Shown here in pieces: positions 58,024 to 64,000 of a stretch of DNA of 64,000 bases. The notes below the pieces were generated by a model. That model was not told the DNA's origin, ran no database searches, and saw only the letters and a list, made by a program, of their open reading frames with translations. The stretch covers positions 1,984,001-2,048,000 of the forward strand of contig NZ_CP144913.1 in assembly GCF_037198315.1 (NCBI RefSeq), in the 5' to 3' direction. A program made the translations under genes and the position numbers. Source of the DNA: Janibacter sp. A1S7. Lineage in GTDB: Bacteria; Actinomycetota; Actinomycetes; Actinomycetales; Dermatophilaceae. The stretch's first letter is position 1. Each line of letters begins with the position of its first letter.

Positions 58024-59462
58024 TGGCGCGCCAGCCCAACGCCGCCTCGGCGAGCGTCTCGAAGAAGGTCAAGGTCCCCCGCGAGGAGGACCCCCGCAAC
58101 CCGAACCATCGTCTGGCCGGCTTCCTCGACGACGACTCCCTCGTGCTGATCACCCCCGACGACGACTCCGGCATGCTCGCTGCGACGGGCACCGTCGACG
58201 GCCAGCCCGTCGTCGCCTTCTCCAGCGACGCCACCGTCATGGGCGGCGCGATGGGTGTCGCCGGCTGCAAGGTCGTCGTCGCCGCCTACGAGCGCGCCCT
58301 GGCCGACGGTGTCCCGGTCGTCGGGCTGTGGCACTCCGGCGGTGCCCGCCTGCCCGAGGGCGTGGTCTCCCTGCACGCCGTCGGTGAGGTCTTCGCCATC
58401 ATGACCCGGGCCTCGGGCAGGATCCCGCAGATCTCCGTGGTCATCGGTGCTGCCGCCGGTGGCGCCGCCTACGGGCCGGCGCTGACCGACATCGTCATCC
58501 TCGCCCCGGAGGGACGGATCTTCGTCACCGGACCGGACGTCGTCCGCTCGGTCACCGGCGAGGACGTCGACGCCCTTCGCCTCGGCGGTCCCGAGCCCCA
58601 CGGACGGCGCTCCGGTGTCGTCCACGTGCTCGCCGAGTCCATCGACGACGCCTACACCCGCGCGGGTGTGCTGTGCGAGCTGCTGTCCGACCAAGGTGCC
58701 TTCCGGCTCGGCGACGTCGCCGATGTTGATCTCGCCGAGCAGCTGCCCGAGTCGACCAAGCGCGCCTACGACGTGCACCCTCTCATCGAGATGCTGCTCG
58801 ACACGGGCCCGGTGCAGGAGCTGCACGCGCGGTGGGCACCCAACATCGTCACCACGCTCGGCCGCCTCGGTGGCCGCACCGTCGGTGTCGTCGCCAACAA
58901 CCCCATGCGCCTGGGTGGGTGCCTGGACTCCTCGTCCGCGGAGAAGGCGGCACGCTTCGTGCGGATGTGCGATGCCTTCGGGGTGCCGCTCGTCGTCCTC
59001 GTCGACGTCCCCGGGTACCTCCCGGGCGTCGGCCAGGAGTGGGACGGCGTCGTGCGCCGCGGTGCCAAGTTGCTGCACGCCTTCGCGGAGGCCGTCGTGC
59101 CGCGCGTGAGTGTCGTGACGCGCAAGACCTACGGCGGTGCGTACATCGCGATGAACTCGCGCTCCCTGGGCGCCACGAAGGTCTTCGCCTGGCCGGACGC
59201 GCAGGTCGCCGTCATGGGTTCGGTGGCTGCGATCCGCATCCTGCACCGCCGACGGCTGGCGGAGGTCGACGAGTCGGAGCGCGCCGCCGTCGAGCAGGAG
59301 CTCGCCGACGAGCACGAGCGTCTCTCCGGGGGCCTGCCGCGTGCCGTCGAGATCGGGGTCGTCGACGAGATCGTCGAGCCCACCCGAACCCGCTCGGCCG
59401 TCGCCACCGCACTGGCCGAGGCGCCCGCCCGACGTGGGGAGCACGGCAACATCCCGTTGTGA
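58023..59462 (+). CDS. accD6: Acyl-CoA carboxylase beta subunit (AccD6-like)
   Basis: 479 residues, carboxyltransferase. Forms malonyl-CoA (or methylmalonyl-CoA) with a biotinylated alpha subunit encoded elsewhere. Oxyanion pockets: WHSGGARLPEG near residue 105 and RKTYGGAYIAMNSRSLG near residue 370; VVIGAAAGGAAYGPALTD and PGYLPGVGQEWDGV are typical. Same place after the kas genes as M. tuberculosis accD6, the subunit for FAS-II malonyl-CoA. Coupled to fabF by TGATG. Confidence 0.93.
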   Translation: MARQPNAASASVSKKVKVPREEDPRNPNHRLAGFLDDDSLVLITPDDDSGMLAATGTVDGQPVVAFSSDATVMGGAMGVAGCKVVVAAYERALADGVPVVGLWHSGGARLPEGVVSLHAVGEVFAIMTRASGRIPQISVVIGAAAGGAAYGPALTDIVILAPEGRIFVTGPDVVRSVTGEDVDALRLGGPEPHGRRSGVVHVLAESIDDAYTRAGVLCELLSDQGAFRLGDVADVDLAEQLPESTKRAYDVHPLIEMLLDTGPVQELHARWAPNIVTTLGRLGGRTVGVVANNPMRLGGCLDSSSAEKAARFVRMCDAFGVPLVVLVDVPGYLPGVGQEWDGVVRRGAKLLHAFAEAVVPRVSVVTRKTYGGAYIAMNSRSLGATKVFAWPDAQVAVMGSVAAIRILHRRRLAEVDESERAAVEQELADEHERLSGGLPRAVEIGVVDEIVEPTRTRSAVATALAEAPARRGEHGNIPL

Positions 59463-59519
59463 TCGCGGTAGCCTCGCGGTGCCGGGCAATCCACCGGCAC
59501 CGTCTTCGTGGAGGTTGCT

Positions 59520-59945
59520 GTGAACGACACCCCGCCCCGCACGATGTCCGCCGGGGAGTGCTGGCAGGCGCTGCGTGAGCACGAGTTCGGCCGGCTCGCC
59601 TACCGCCTGCTGGGCGACGTGCACATCACGCCGATCAACTACGCCGTCGACGGTGACGCGCTGCTCTTCCGGACCGCGCAGGGTAACAAGTTGCTCAGCG
59701 CCGTCATGCACGAGCCGGTGGCGCTGGAGATCGACGAGCTGGGCTCGGAGGATGCGTGGTCCGTTGTCGTGCGGGGCCGCGCCGAGGTTCTCGGGGAGAC
59801 CGACGCCCAGCGGGCGGAGCAGGTCCCGCTGCGCCCCTGGGTCGCCGGGGACAAGGACAGCGTCGTGCGGATCGTTGCGGTGGAGGTCACCGGCCGCCGG
59901 TTTCGGCTGTCCAAGCCGTGGGAGCACATCGTGCCCACGTCCTGA
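59520..59945 (+). CDS. Pyridoxamine 5'-phosphate oxidase-family (split-barrel flavin) protein
   Basis: 141 residues. Single split-barrel: MSAGECWQALREHEFGRLAYRLLGDVHITPINYAVDGDALLFRTAQGNKL is the start of this group, likely binding FMN or F420. Substrate unknown; small members of this kind are common in Actinobacteria. GTG 59520 follows GGAGG at 5 nt; an upstream GTG (59508) lacks such a site. 57 nt after accD6. Confidence 0.82.
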   Translation: MNDTPPRTMSAGECWQALREHEFGRLAYRLLGDVHITPINYAVDGDALLFRTAQGNKLLSAVMHEPVALEIDELGSEDAWSVVVRGRAEVLGETDAQRAEQVPLRPWVAGDKDSVVRIVAVEVTGRRFRLSKPWEHIVPTS

Positions 59946-59954
59946 TGGTCCGGA

Positions 59955-60004
59955 CATGACGAAGGGGGCTGCGCCAAGGAGGAAGCGCAGCCCCCTTCGT
60001 CATG
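59955..60004 (+). terminator. Strong terminator ending the fab region (both strands)
   Basis: Perfect 20-bp stem (59955-59974 with 59985-60004), 10-nt loop, between the convergent PNPOx-family and DUF3145 genes. Contains CGAAGGGGG and its complement. Confidence 0.88.
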
Positions 60005-60016
60005 GGGCGGTGGTTC

Positions 60017-60529
60017 CTAGCCCACCTTGTGCAACCACCGCACGGGGGCGCCGTCGCCGGCGTGGCGGAAGGGTTCCAGCTCGGCATCCCAGGCCTCACC
60101 CAGGAGCTCACCGATCATGTCCTCGACGGCGTCGCCGGCCCCCTGGGCGAGCGTGATGACCTCGCGCAGTCGGTTCTCGTGGAGGACCACGTCACCGGAG
60201 GCGGAGATCGTCGCGTGGTGAATGCCCAGGGTCGGGGTGTGGCTCCAACGGGAGCCGTCCAGGCCCGGGGTGGGCTCCTCGGTCACCTCGTAGCGAACGC
60301 CCTCCCAGCCGCGCAGCGCGGAGGCCAGAGTCGCTCCCGTGCCGGGGTCTCCCGTCCAGGAGAACTCGGCACGCTTGAGTGACCGGCCGAGCGGCTGCTC
60401 GATCCAGTCGAGGGCCACAGCTTGGTCCAACACGGACTCGAGGGCCCACGTGATGTGGGGACACAGGGCCGTGGGGGTACTGTGGATGAACACCACGCCG
60501 CGGGTACTGATGCGCTTTCCTGCAGACAT
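60017..60529 (-). CDS. DUF3145 protein
   Basis: 170 residues, actinobacterial-only family. STRGVVFIHSTPTALCPHITWALESVLDQ is its signature, followed by DWIEQPLGRSLKRAEFSW and WSHTPTLGIHHATISASGDVVLHENRL. Function unknown. It often stands beside the fab operon, as here. Start ATG 60529 has AAGGAGG 6 nt upstream. The 275-nt gap to sseA holds promoters only; short reading frames in it have codon use unlike real genes. Confidence 0.88.
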   Translation of the reverse strand: MSAGKRISTRGVVFIHSTPTALCPHITWALESVLDQAVALDWIEQPLGRSLKRAEFSWTGDPGTGATLASALRGWEGVRYEVTEEPTPGLDGSRWSHTPTLGIHHATISASGDVVLHENRLREVITLAQGAGDAVEDMIGELLGEAWDAELEPFRHAGDGAPVRWLHKVG

Positions 60530-60804
60530 CCTGATCCTCCTTGAGTGCGATGGACGTCTTCCCCAACGCCAGACACTCTGGATCGAACGGCTGCGACGCG
60601 TGTCGCGGTGTGCTGCTCGAGCAATATGTGCACCGAAGTGCTTGTGTCGCCATTGTGCCCCACGGATCACAAGAGCACCAGCCCTCACGGTCGTCACACC
60701 CGCATCACGGACCGGCAGGGCCCTCCCGTGCCTGCATCGGCGCCGTGTCGGTCCGCGGAGGATGAGACGATGAGGACCGGAGTTTCCCAGCTGGAGGTTG
60801 ACCG

Positions 60805-61704
60805 ATGGCCCTGCCCTTCGACGACGATGCACGCTTCACCGACTACGCCCACCCACACCGGCTGGTGAGCACGTCTTGGTTGGAACGCCACCTGGGCAGC
60901 GAAGGACTCGTGGTCGTGGAGTCCGACGAGGACGTGTTGCTCTACGAGGTGGGTCACATCCCGGGGGCCGTGAAGATCGACTGGCACCTGGATCTCAACG
61001 ACCCGGTCACCCGCGACTACATCGATGGAGAGGCCTTCTCCCGGCTCATGAGCGCCACGGGGATCGCGCGCGACACGACGATCGTCGTCTACGGCGACAA
61101 GTCGAACTGGTGGGCCGCCTATGCGCTGTGGGTGTTCACCCTCTTCGGTCACGAGGACGTGCGGCTGCTCGACGGTGGACGCGCGCTGTGGGACGCCGAA
61201 GGTCGGGACATGACGCGCGCCGTGCCGAATCCGACGCCCAGCGACTACCCGGTCGTCGAGCGGGACGACTCGCTCGAGCGTGCCTACCGACCGGATGTGC
61301 TCGACTTCCTCGGCGGGCAGCTGGTCGACGTGCGCTCGGAGCCCGAGTACACCGGCGAGCGCACCCACATGCCCGACTATCCGCAGGAGGGTGCACTGCG
61401 CGGCGGGCACATCCCCGGGGCGGTGTCCGTGCCCTGGGCGAGAGCCGCGAACGATGACGGCACGTTCCGCTCACGCGCCGAGCTCGAGCAGATCTACCTC
61501 ACCGAGCAGCGCCTCGACCCGAGCGAACCGGTCGTGGCGTACTGCCGCATCGGCGAGCGCTCGTCGCACACCTGGTTCGCGCTCAAGCACCTGTTGGGCT
61601 TTCCCGACGTGCGCAACTACGACGGCTCCTGGACGGAGTGGGGCAACCTCGTGCGGGCCCCCATCGTCACGGGTCCGGAGCCCGGGGAGGTCCCGCAGCG
61701 ATGA
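60805..61704 (+). CDS. sseA: Tandem-domain thiosulfate/3-mercaptopyruvate sulfurtransferase
   Basis: 299 residues, two rhodanese domains. The N domain has Asp at the active loop ([10 protein letters not shown]) and is inactive, the C domain has Cys247 in [17 protein letters not shown] follows GGAGG at 7 nt. The stop overlaps sufE (ATGA), so it likely passes sulfur to, or works beside, SufE. In mycobacteria sseA and a SufE-like gene are also adjacent. Confidence 0.93.
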   Translation: MALPFDDDARFTDYAHPHRLVSTSWLERHLGSEGLVVVESDEDVLLYEVGHIPGAVKIDWHLDLNDPVTRDYIDGEAFSRLMSATGIARDTTIVVYGDKSNWWAAYALWVFTLFGHEDVRLLDGGRALWDAEGRDMTRAVPNPTPSDYPVVERDDSLERAYRPDVLDFLGGQLVDVRSEPEYTGERTHMPDYPQEGALRGGHIPGAVSVPWARAANDDGTFRSRAELEQIYLTEQRLDPSEPVVAYCRIGERSSHTWFALKHLLGFPDVRNYDGSWTEWGNLVRAPIVTGPEPGEVPQR

Positions 61705-62192
61705 GCGCGGAACCAGCACCCGATGGGCCGGCCCTGCCGGCGGCCCTGGCCCAGGTGATCGAGGACTTCAACGACCTCGAGATCCCCGACCGCCTGCAGC
61801 TGCTGCTGGAGTTCAGCGACGAGCTGCCGGCCCTGCCGACGCGCTACACCGAGCACCCCGAGCTGCTCGAGCCGGTACCGGAGTGCCAGTCACCGATCTT
61901 CCTGGTCACCGAGGTCGACGGCACCGACGGGAGCGCCGTGGTGCACCTGCACTTCTCCGCTCCGCCGCAGGCGCCGACGACCCGTGGTTTCGCGGGCATC
62001 CTGCACGAGGGGCTCGACGGGCTCAGCGCTGCCGAACTGCTCGCCGTGCCGATGGACGTCTCCGAACAGCTGGGGTTGCGCGAGGCCGTCTCGCCGCTGC
62101 GGCTGCGCGGCATGGCCGGCATGCTCGCGCGGATCAAGCGTCAGGTGCGGGAGAAGATCGGGCAGGACGGGCTGCCGGCGGACCCACCGTGA
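61701..62192 (+). CDS. sufE: SufE-family cysteine desulfuration protein
   Basis: 163 residues. Sulfur acceptor for cysteine desulfurases, acting in Fe-S cluster assembly. Acceptor Cys62 in [11 protein letters not shown], then [26 protein letters not shown] typical of SufE. Overlaps sseA by 4 nt. No suf cluster nearby. Confidence 0.9.
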   Translation: MSAEPAPDGPALPAALAQVIEDFNDLEIPDRLQLLLEFSDELPALPTRYTEHPELLEPVPECQSPIFLVTEVDGTDGSAVVHLHFSAPPQAPTTRGFAGILHEGLDGLSAAELLAVPMDVSEQLGLREAVSPLRLRGMAGMLARIKRQVREKIGQDGLPADPP

Positions 62193-62252
62193 TGTTCGGT
62201 CCGTGCCGCGGTGGGCCGACGTTGTAGGCTGTCGCGGGCCCTGCAGGGCCTC

Positions 62253-62326
62253 GGGGCGGTAGCTCAGTCGGTCAGAGCACCGGACTCATAATCCGTCGGT
62301 CCCGGGTTCAAGCCCCGGTCGCCCCA
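62253..62326 (+). tRNA. tRNA-Met (anticodon CAT, elongator type)
   Basis: 74 nt. Acceptor GGGGCGG/TCGCCCC, D arm GCTC-GAGC, anticodon loop CTCATAA, T arm CCGGG-TTCAAGC-CCCGG, discriminator A. The outer anticodon-stem pair is C-T, a mismatch. TAGGCT at 62225-62230 is a likely -10 box. Elongator Met is preferred; a lysidine-type tRNA-Ile reading ATA cannot be excluded. Confidence 0.94.
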
Positions 62327-62340
62327 CCGCACGCAGTCGG

Positions 62341-63936
62341 TCACCCGCTTCGCGACGTGCGTGCCCGAGCGCCACGCCGGGCGGCGCGTGCTGCACTGAC
62401 GGCGTTCCATCGCACGGCACCCAGCAGATCTCTGCCGTGCTCGGCCGCCGTGTGGTCGGGACGGGCCGAGATCGCCGCGAGGGCTCGGTCCAGGTCGTGA
62501 CCCTCCTGCCCGAGCACCACGGAGAAGTCACGACGCAGTGGCCCCAGCGCTTCGTACCCTGCCTTGCGGTAGTGACGCGCGAACCACGGCTTGTGGAGTC
62601 GGGCCCGCTCGTGCAGGCCGGATGAGTGCGACATGGGGTTCTTCGGCCGGTTGAGGACGTAGTCGGGCAGCAGGTCGGCGAAGGCGTGCCTGAGGATCCA
62701 CTTCTCCCGACCATCGCGAACCTTGAGCTCCATCGGAACGCGCATGGCCGCCCTGATCAGGGTGGGGTCGAGGAAGGGCATGCGTACCTCGACCCCTTGC
62801 CCCATGCCGGTGCGGTCGACGCGCTGCAGCTCGGTCCGGGACAGGTTGCGGATCTTGTGCTCGAAGAGTCGCCGCGCCGCTTCCGGTGGCACCTGGTCGT
62901 ACATGGCGTACCCACCGAAGAGCTCGTCCGAGCCGTCCCCCGCGAGGGCGATGTCGACGCCGGCCTCCCGCATCCGCGCGAACAACGGGACCGAGACGAC
63001 GGCGTTGATGACGTCGCCGTACTCCGTGCACTCCGACATCCGGATCGCCCGACGCACATCGTGGCGGCTGATCCGCTCCGGAGGCACATCGATCACCTCG
63101 TGTCGTACCCCGAGGTCGGCGGTCAGCCGTCGCGCGTACCGGACGTCCTCGCTGTCCGGGCTGCCGATCGTGAACGCCACGCAGTCCGGGTGGCTCCTGC
63201 GCAGCAGGGCCAGGACGAGCGACGAGTCGAGGCCACCGGAGAGGACCACTCCCACGGGGACCTGTGTGCGGCACCGCGCCAGGACGCTCTCCTCGAGCGC
63301 CGCGCGCACCAGGGTGCAGGCCCGGTGGGTGTCGGTGACCGGCGTCGTGTCCACGGAGCGAAAGAGGTCGACGTACGGCTTCGCCTCCGGAGTGGACCCG
63401 GGCGCAGCCCAGGCGTGGTTTCCCGGCGGGACCTCGTGGATCGAGGTGCCTGTGGGGACCAGTGCCTTCACCTCCGAGCCGACGTGGAGGCAACCGTCGG
63501 CCCACGCCCAGTAGAGCGACCGGACGCCCACGGGATCCCGACCCAGGTAGGTCCGACCCGTGCCGACCTCGATGACCGCGAAGGCGAAGTCCCCCCGCAG
63601 CCGGGCGACGGCGGTCTCGCCCCAGCGGAGGACAGCCGCCACGAGGACGTCGAGGCTGTTTCCGCACCGAAGGGGGTGTCCCTCCTCACGGAGCTCGACG
63701 GCGAGCTCGGCACCGTTGTAGACCGTCCCGTCGAGACACACGATCCACTCACCGTCCCTCGACTGCCACGTACTCGTGGTGTCCTCCTGGCCACGGTCGC
63801 TGGTCCGCGTACTCACGAGCACACCCGCGGCCTCGGCGGTCTCCTCGACCTCTCCACGGCCGGCGACGGACTGCCGCATCAGGTCGAAGCGGGCACGATC
63901 TGCGTTCGGTCCGATGATGGCAGCGAAGCCGCCCAT
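62341..63936 (-). CDS. Asparagine synthetase-like protein with inactive glutaminase domain
   Basis: 531 residues. C domain (about 210-460) is a complete ATP-pyrophosphatase synthetase: VLSGGLDSSLVLALL, ALAGDGSDELFGGYAMYD, RMPFLDPTLIRAAM and KWILRHAFADLLPDYVL. The N domain keeps the Ntn fold (LRGDFAFAVIEVGTGRTYLGRDPVG) but begins MGGFAAIIG, so the catalytic Cys2 is Gly, and the YNGE loop is YNGA. It cannot use glutamine in the normal way; ammonia or another amine would be the nucleophile, as in beta-lactam synthetase-like or lasso-cyclase-like enzymes. 3 nt after another gene cut by the window edge. Confidence 0.88.
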   Translation of the reverse strand: MGGFAAIIGPNADRARFDLMRQSVAGRGEVEETAEAAGVLVSTRTSDRGQEDTTSTWQSRDGEWIVCLDGTVYNGAELAVELREEGHPLRCGNSLDVLVAAVLRWGETAVARLRGDFAFAVIEVGTGRTYLGRDPVGVRSLYWAWADGCLHVGSEVKALVPTGTSIHEVPPGNHAWAAPGSTPEAKPYVDLFRSVDTTPVTDTHRACTLVRAALEESVLARCRTQVPVGVVLSGGLDSSLVLALLRRSHPDCVAFTIGSPDSEDVRYARRLTADLGVRHEVIDVPPERISRHDVRRAIRMSECTEYGDVINAVVSVPLFARMREAGVDIALAGDGSDELFGGYAMYDQVPPEAARRLFEHKIRNLSRTELQRVDRTGMGQGVEVRMPFLDPTLIRAAMRVPMELKVRDGREKWILRHAFADLLPDYVLNRPKNPMSHSSGLHERARLHKPWFARHYRKAGYEALGPLRRDFSVVLGQEGHDLDRALAAISARPDHTAAEHGRDLLGAVRWNAVSAARAARRGARARTSRSG

Positions 63937-63939
63937 GGC

Positions 63940-64000
63940 TCAGTCCTCGGTCCCGGTCGCGCCGTGCGTGCGCAACCCTGCCAGTGCGTCGGGACTGATG
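63940..64000 (-). CDS. C-terminal end of an unidentified gene (cut by window edge)
   Basis: The last 19 codons end ISPDALAGLRTHGATGTED and stop (TGA) 3 nt before the asparagine synthetase-like gene, so the two form one operon. Too short for identification. Confidence 0.6.
   Translation of the reverse strand, partial: ISPDALAGLRTHGATGTED

Noticed and set aside
60541..60804. Short Cys-containing frames on both strands between DUF3145 and sseA
   Set aside because: Codon use (ACA, CAA, CTT, TAT, AGT) is unlike the neighbours and there is no ribosome site; treated as promoter DNA.
62253..62326. tRNA-Ile with CAT anticodon
   Set aside because: The loop CTCATAA is that of elongator tRNA-Met; lysidine-type tRNA-Ile identity elements were not seen.
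62341..64000. Lasso peptide cluster
   Set aside because: The synthetase-like gene would suit a cyclase, but no precursor, RRE or protease is visible downstream; the upstream gene is cut off. Left open as a finding only.

Overview
The window is a stretch of a very GC-rich (about 70 %) actinobacterial chromosome. Gene content and order match Actinobacteria: the blocks glnE-glnA2, panB, RNase H/phosphatase-zinc ribbon-Nif3, ahpE-DUF3052, aceE and fasR-fabD-fabH-acpP-fabF-accD6 run in nearly the same order as in Mycobacterium tuberculosis (Rv2221c to Rv2247). Short intergenic gaps, many ATGA/GTGA overlaps and the absence of mycobacterial-specific genes suggest Micrococcales, plausibly Intrasporangiaceae/Dermatophilaceae (Janibacter-like). 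The genus is an inference. No prophage, insertion sequence or CRISPR array was seen.

Layout. 1-5.6 kb: arginine operon argC-argJ-argB-argD-argF-argR on the minus strand, every junction overlapping by 4 nt, argR cut by the left edge. 5.6-9.9 kb: an SDR oxidoreductase and pheT-pheS. 9.9-14.2 kb: a module (propeller-like protein, Fur-family regulator, catalase, LtrA) sitting between pheS and trmH. 14.3-16.6 kb: infC-rpmI-rplT-trmH with a structured leader and an AUC start for IF3. 16.6-22.4 kb: hisD-hisC-hisB-orf-hisH-priA-sseB. 22.5-29.3 kb: glnE, a GlnA2-type glutamine synthetase and a secreted M6 metalloprotease. 29.5-33.6 kb: panB, a 63-aa protein, map, ppgK and an APC permease. 33.65-34.03 kb: RNase P RNA. 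34-43.7 kb: ctaD, a GDT1-type Mn exporter family gene, yaaA, metZ-rhodanese, a DedA-like membrane protein, RNase H/phosphatase, zinc-ribbon protein, Nif3-like protein, tRNA-Val, an IPNS-like oxygenase and ahpE. 43.7-50.1 kb: DUF3052, two PH-domain membrane proteins, fdhD, aceE. 50.1-52.9 kb: a MOSC remnant, glpQ, argG. 53-59.5 kb: fasR and the FAS-II operon. 59.5-64 kb: a PNPOx-family protein, DUF3145, sseA-sufE, tRNA-Met, and an asparagine-synthetase-like gene whose glutaminase site is lost.

How it works together. Most genes are primary metabolism (Arg, His, Gln, Met, pantothenate, fatty acids, pyruvate oxidation) and translation. Two themes recur. First, translation: operons are tightly overlapped, and at least ten genes have a TANNNT -10 box 6-8 nt before the start codon, so they are probably leaderless; in two places the TAG stop of one gene is the first half of the -10 box of the next. 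Second, regulation by local palindromes and RNA structure: an inverted repeat at the fur promoter, a 25-bp palindrome at the fasR/fabD border, and mutually exclusive hairpins in front of infC.

The observations most worth checking are the FabD fused to a lipoyl/biotinyl-like domain whose modifiable Lys is Arg, the infC leader switch, the FasR operator candidate, the Cys-less asparagine-synthetase homologue, and a 9-mer (CGAAGGGGG) that is strongly over-represented in genes and terminators.
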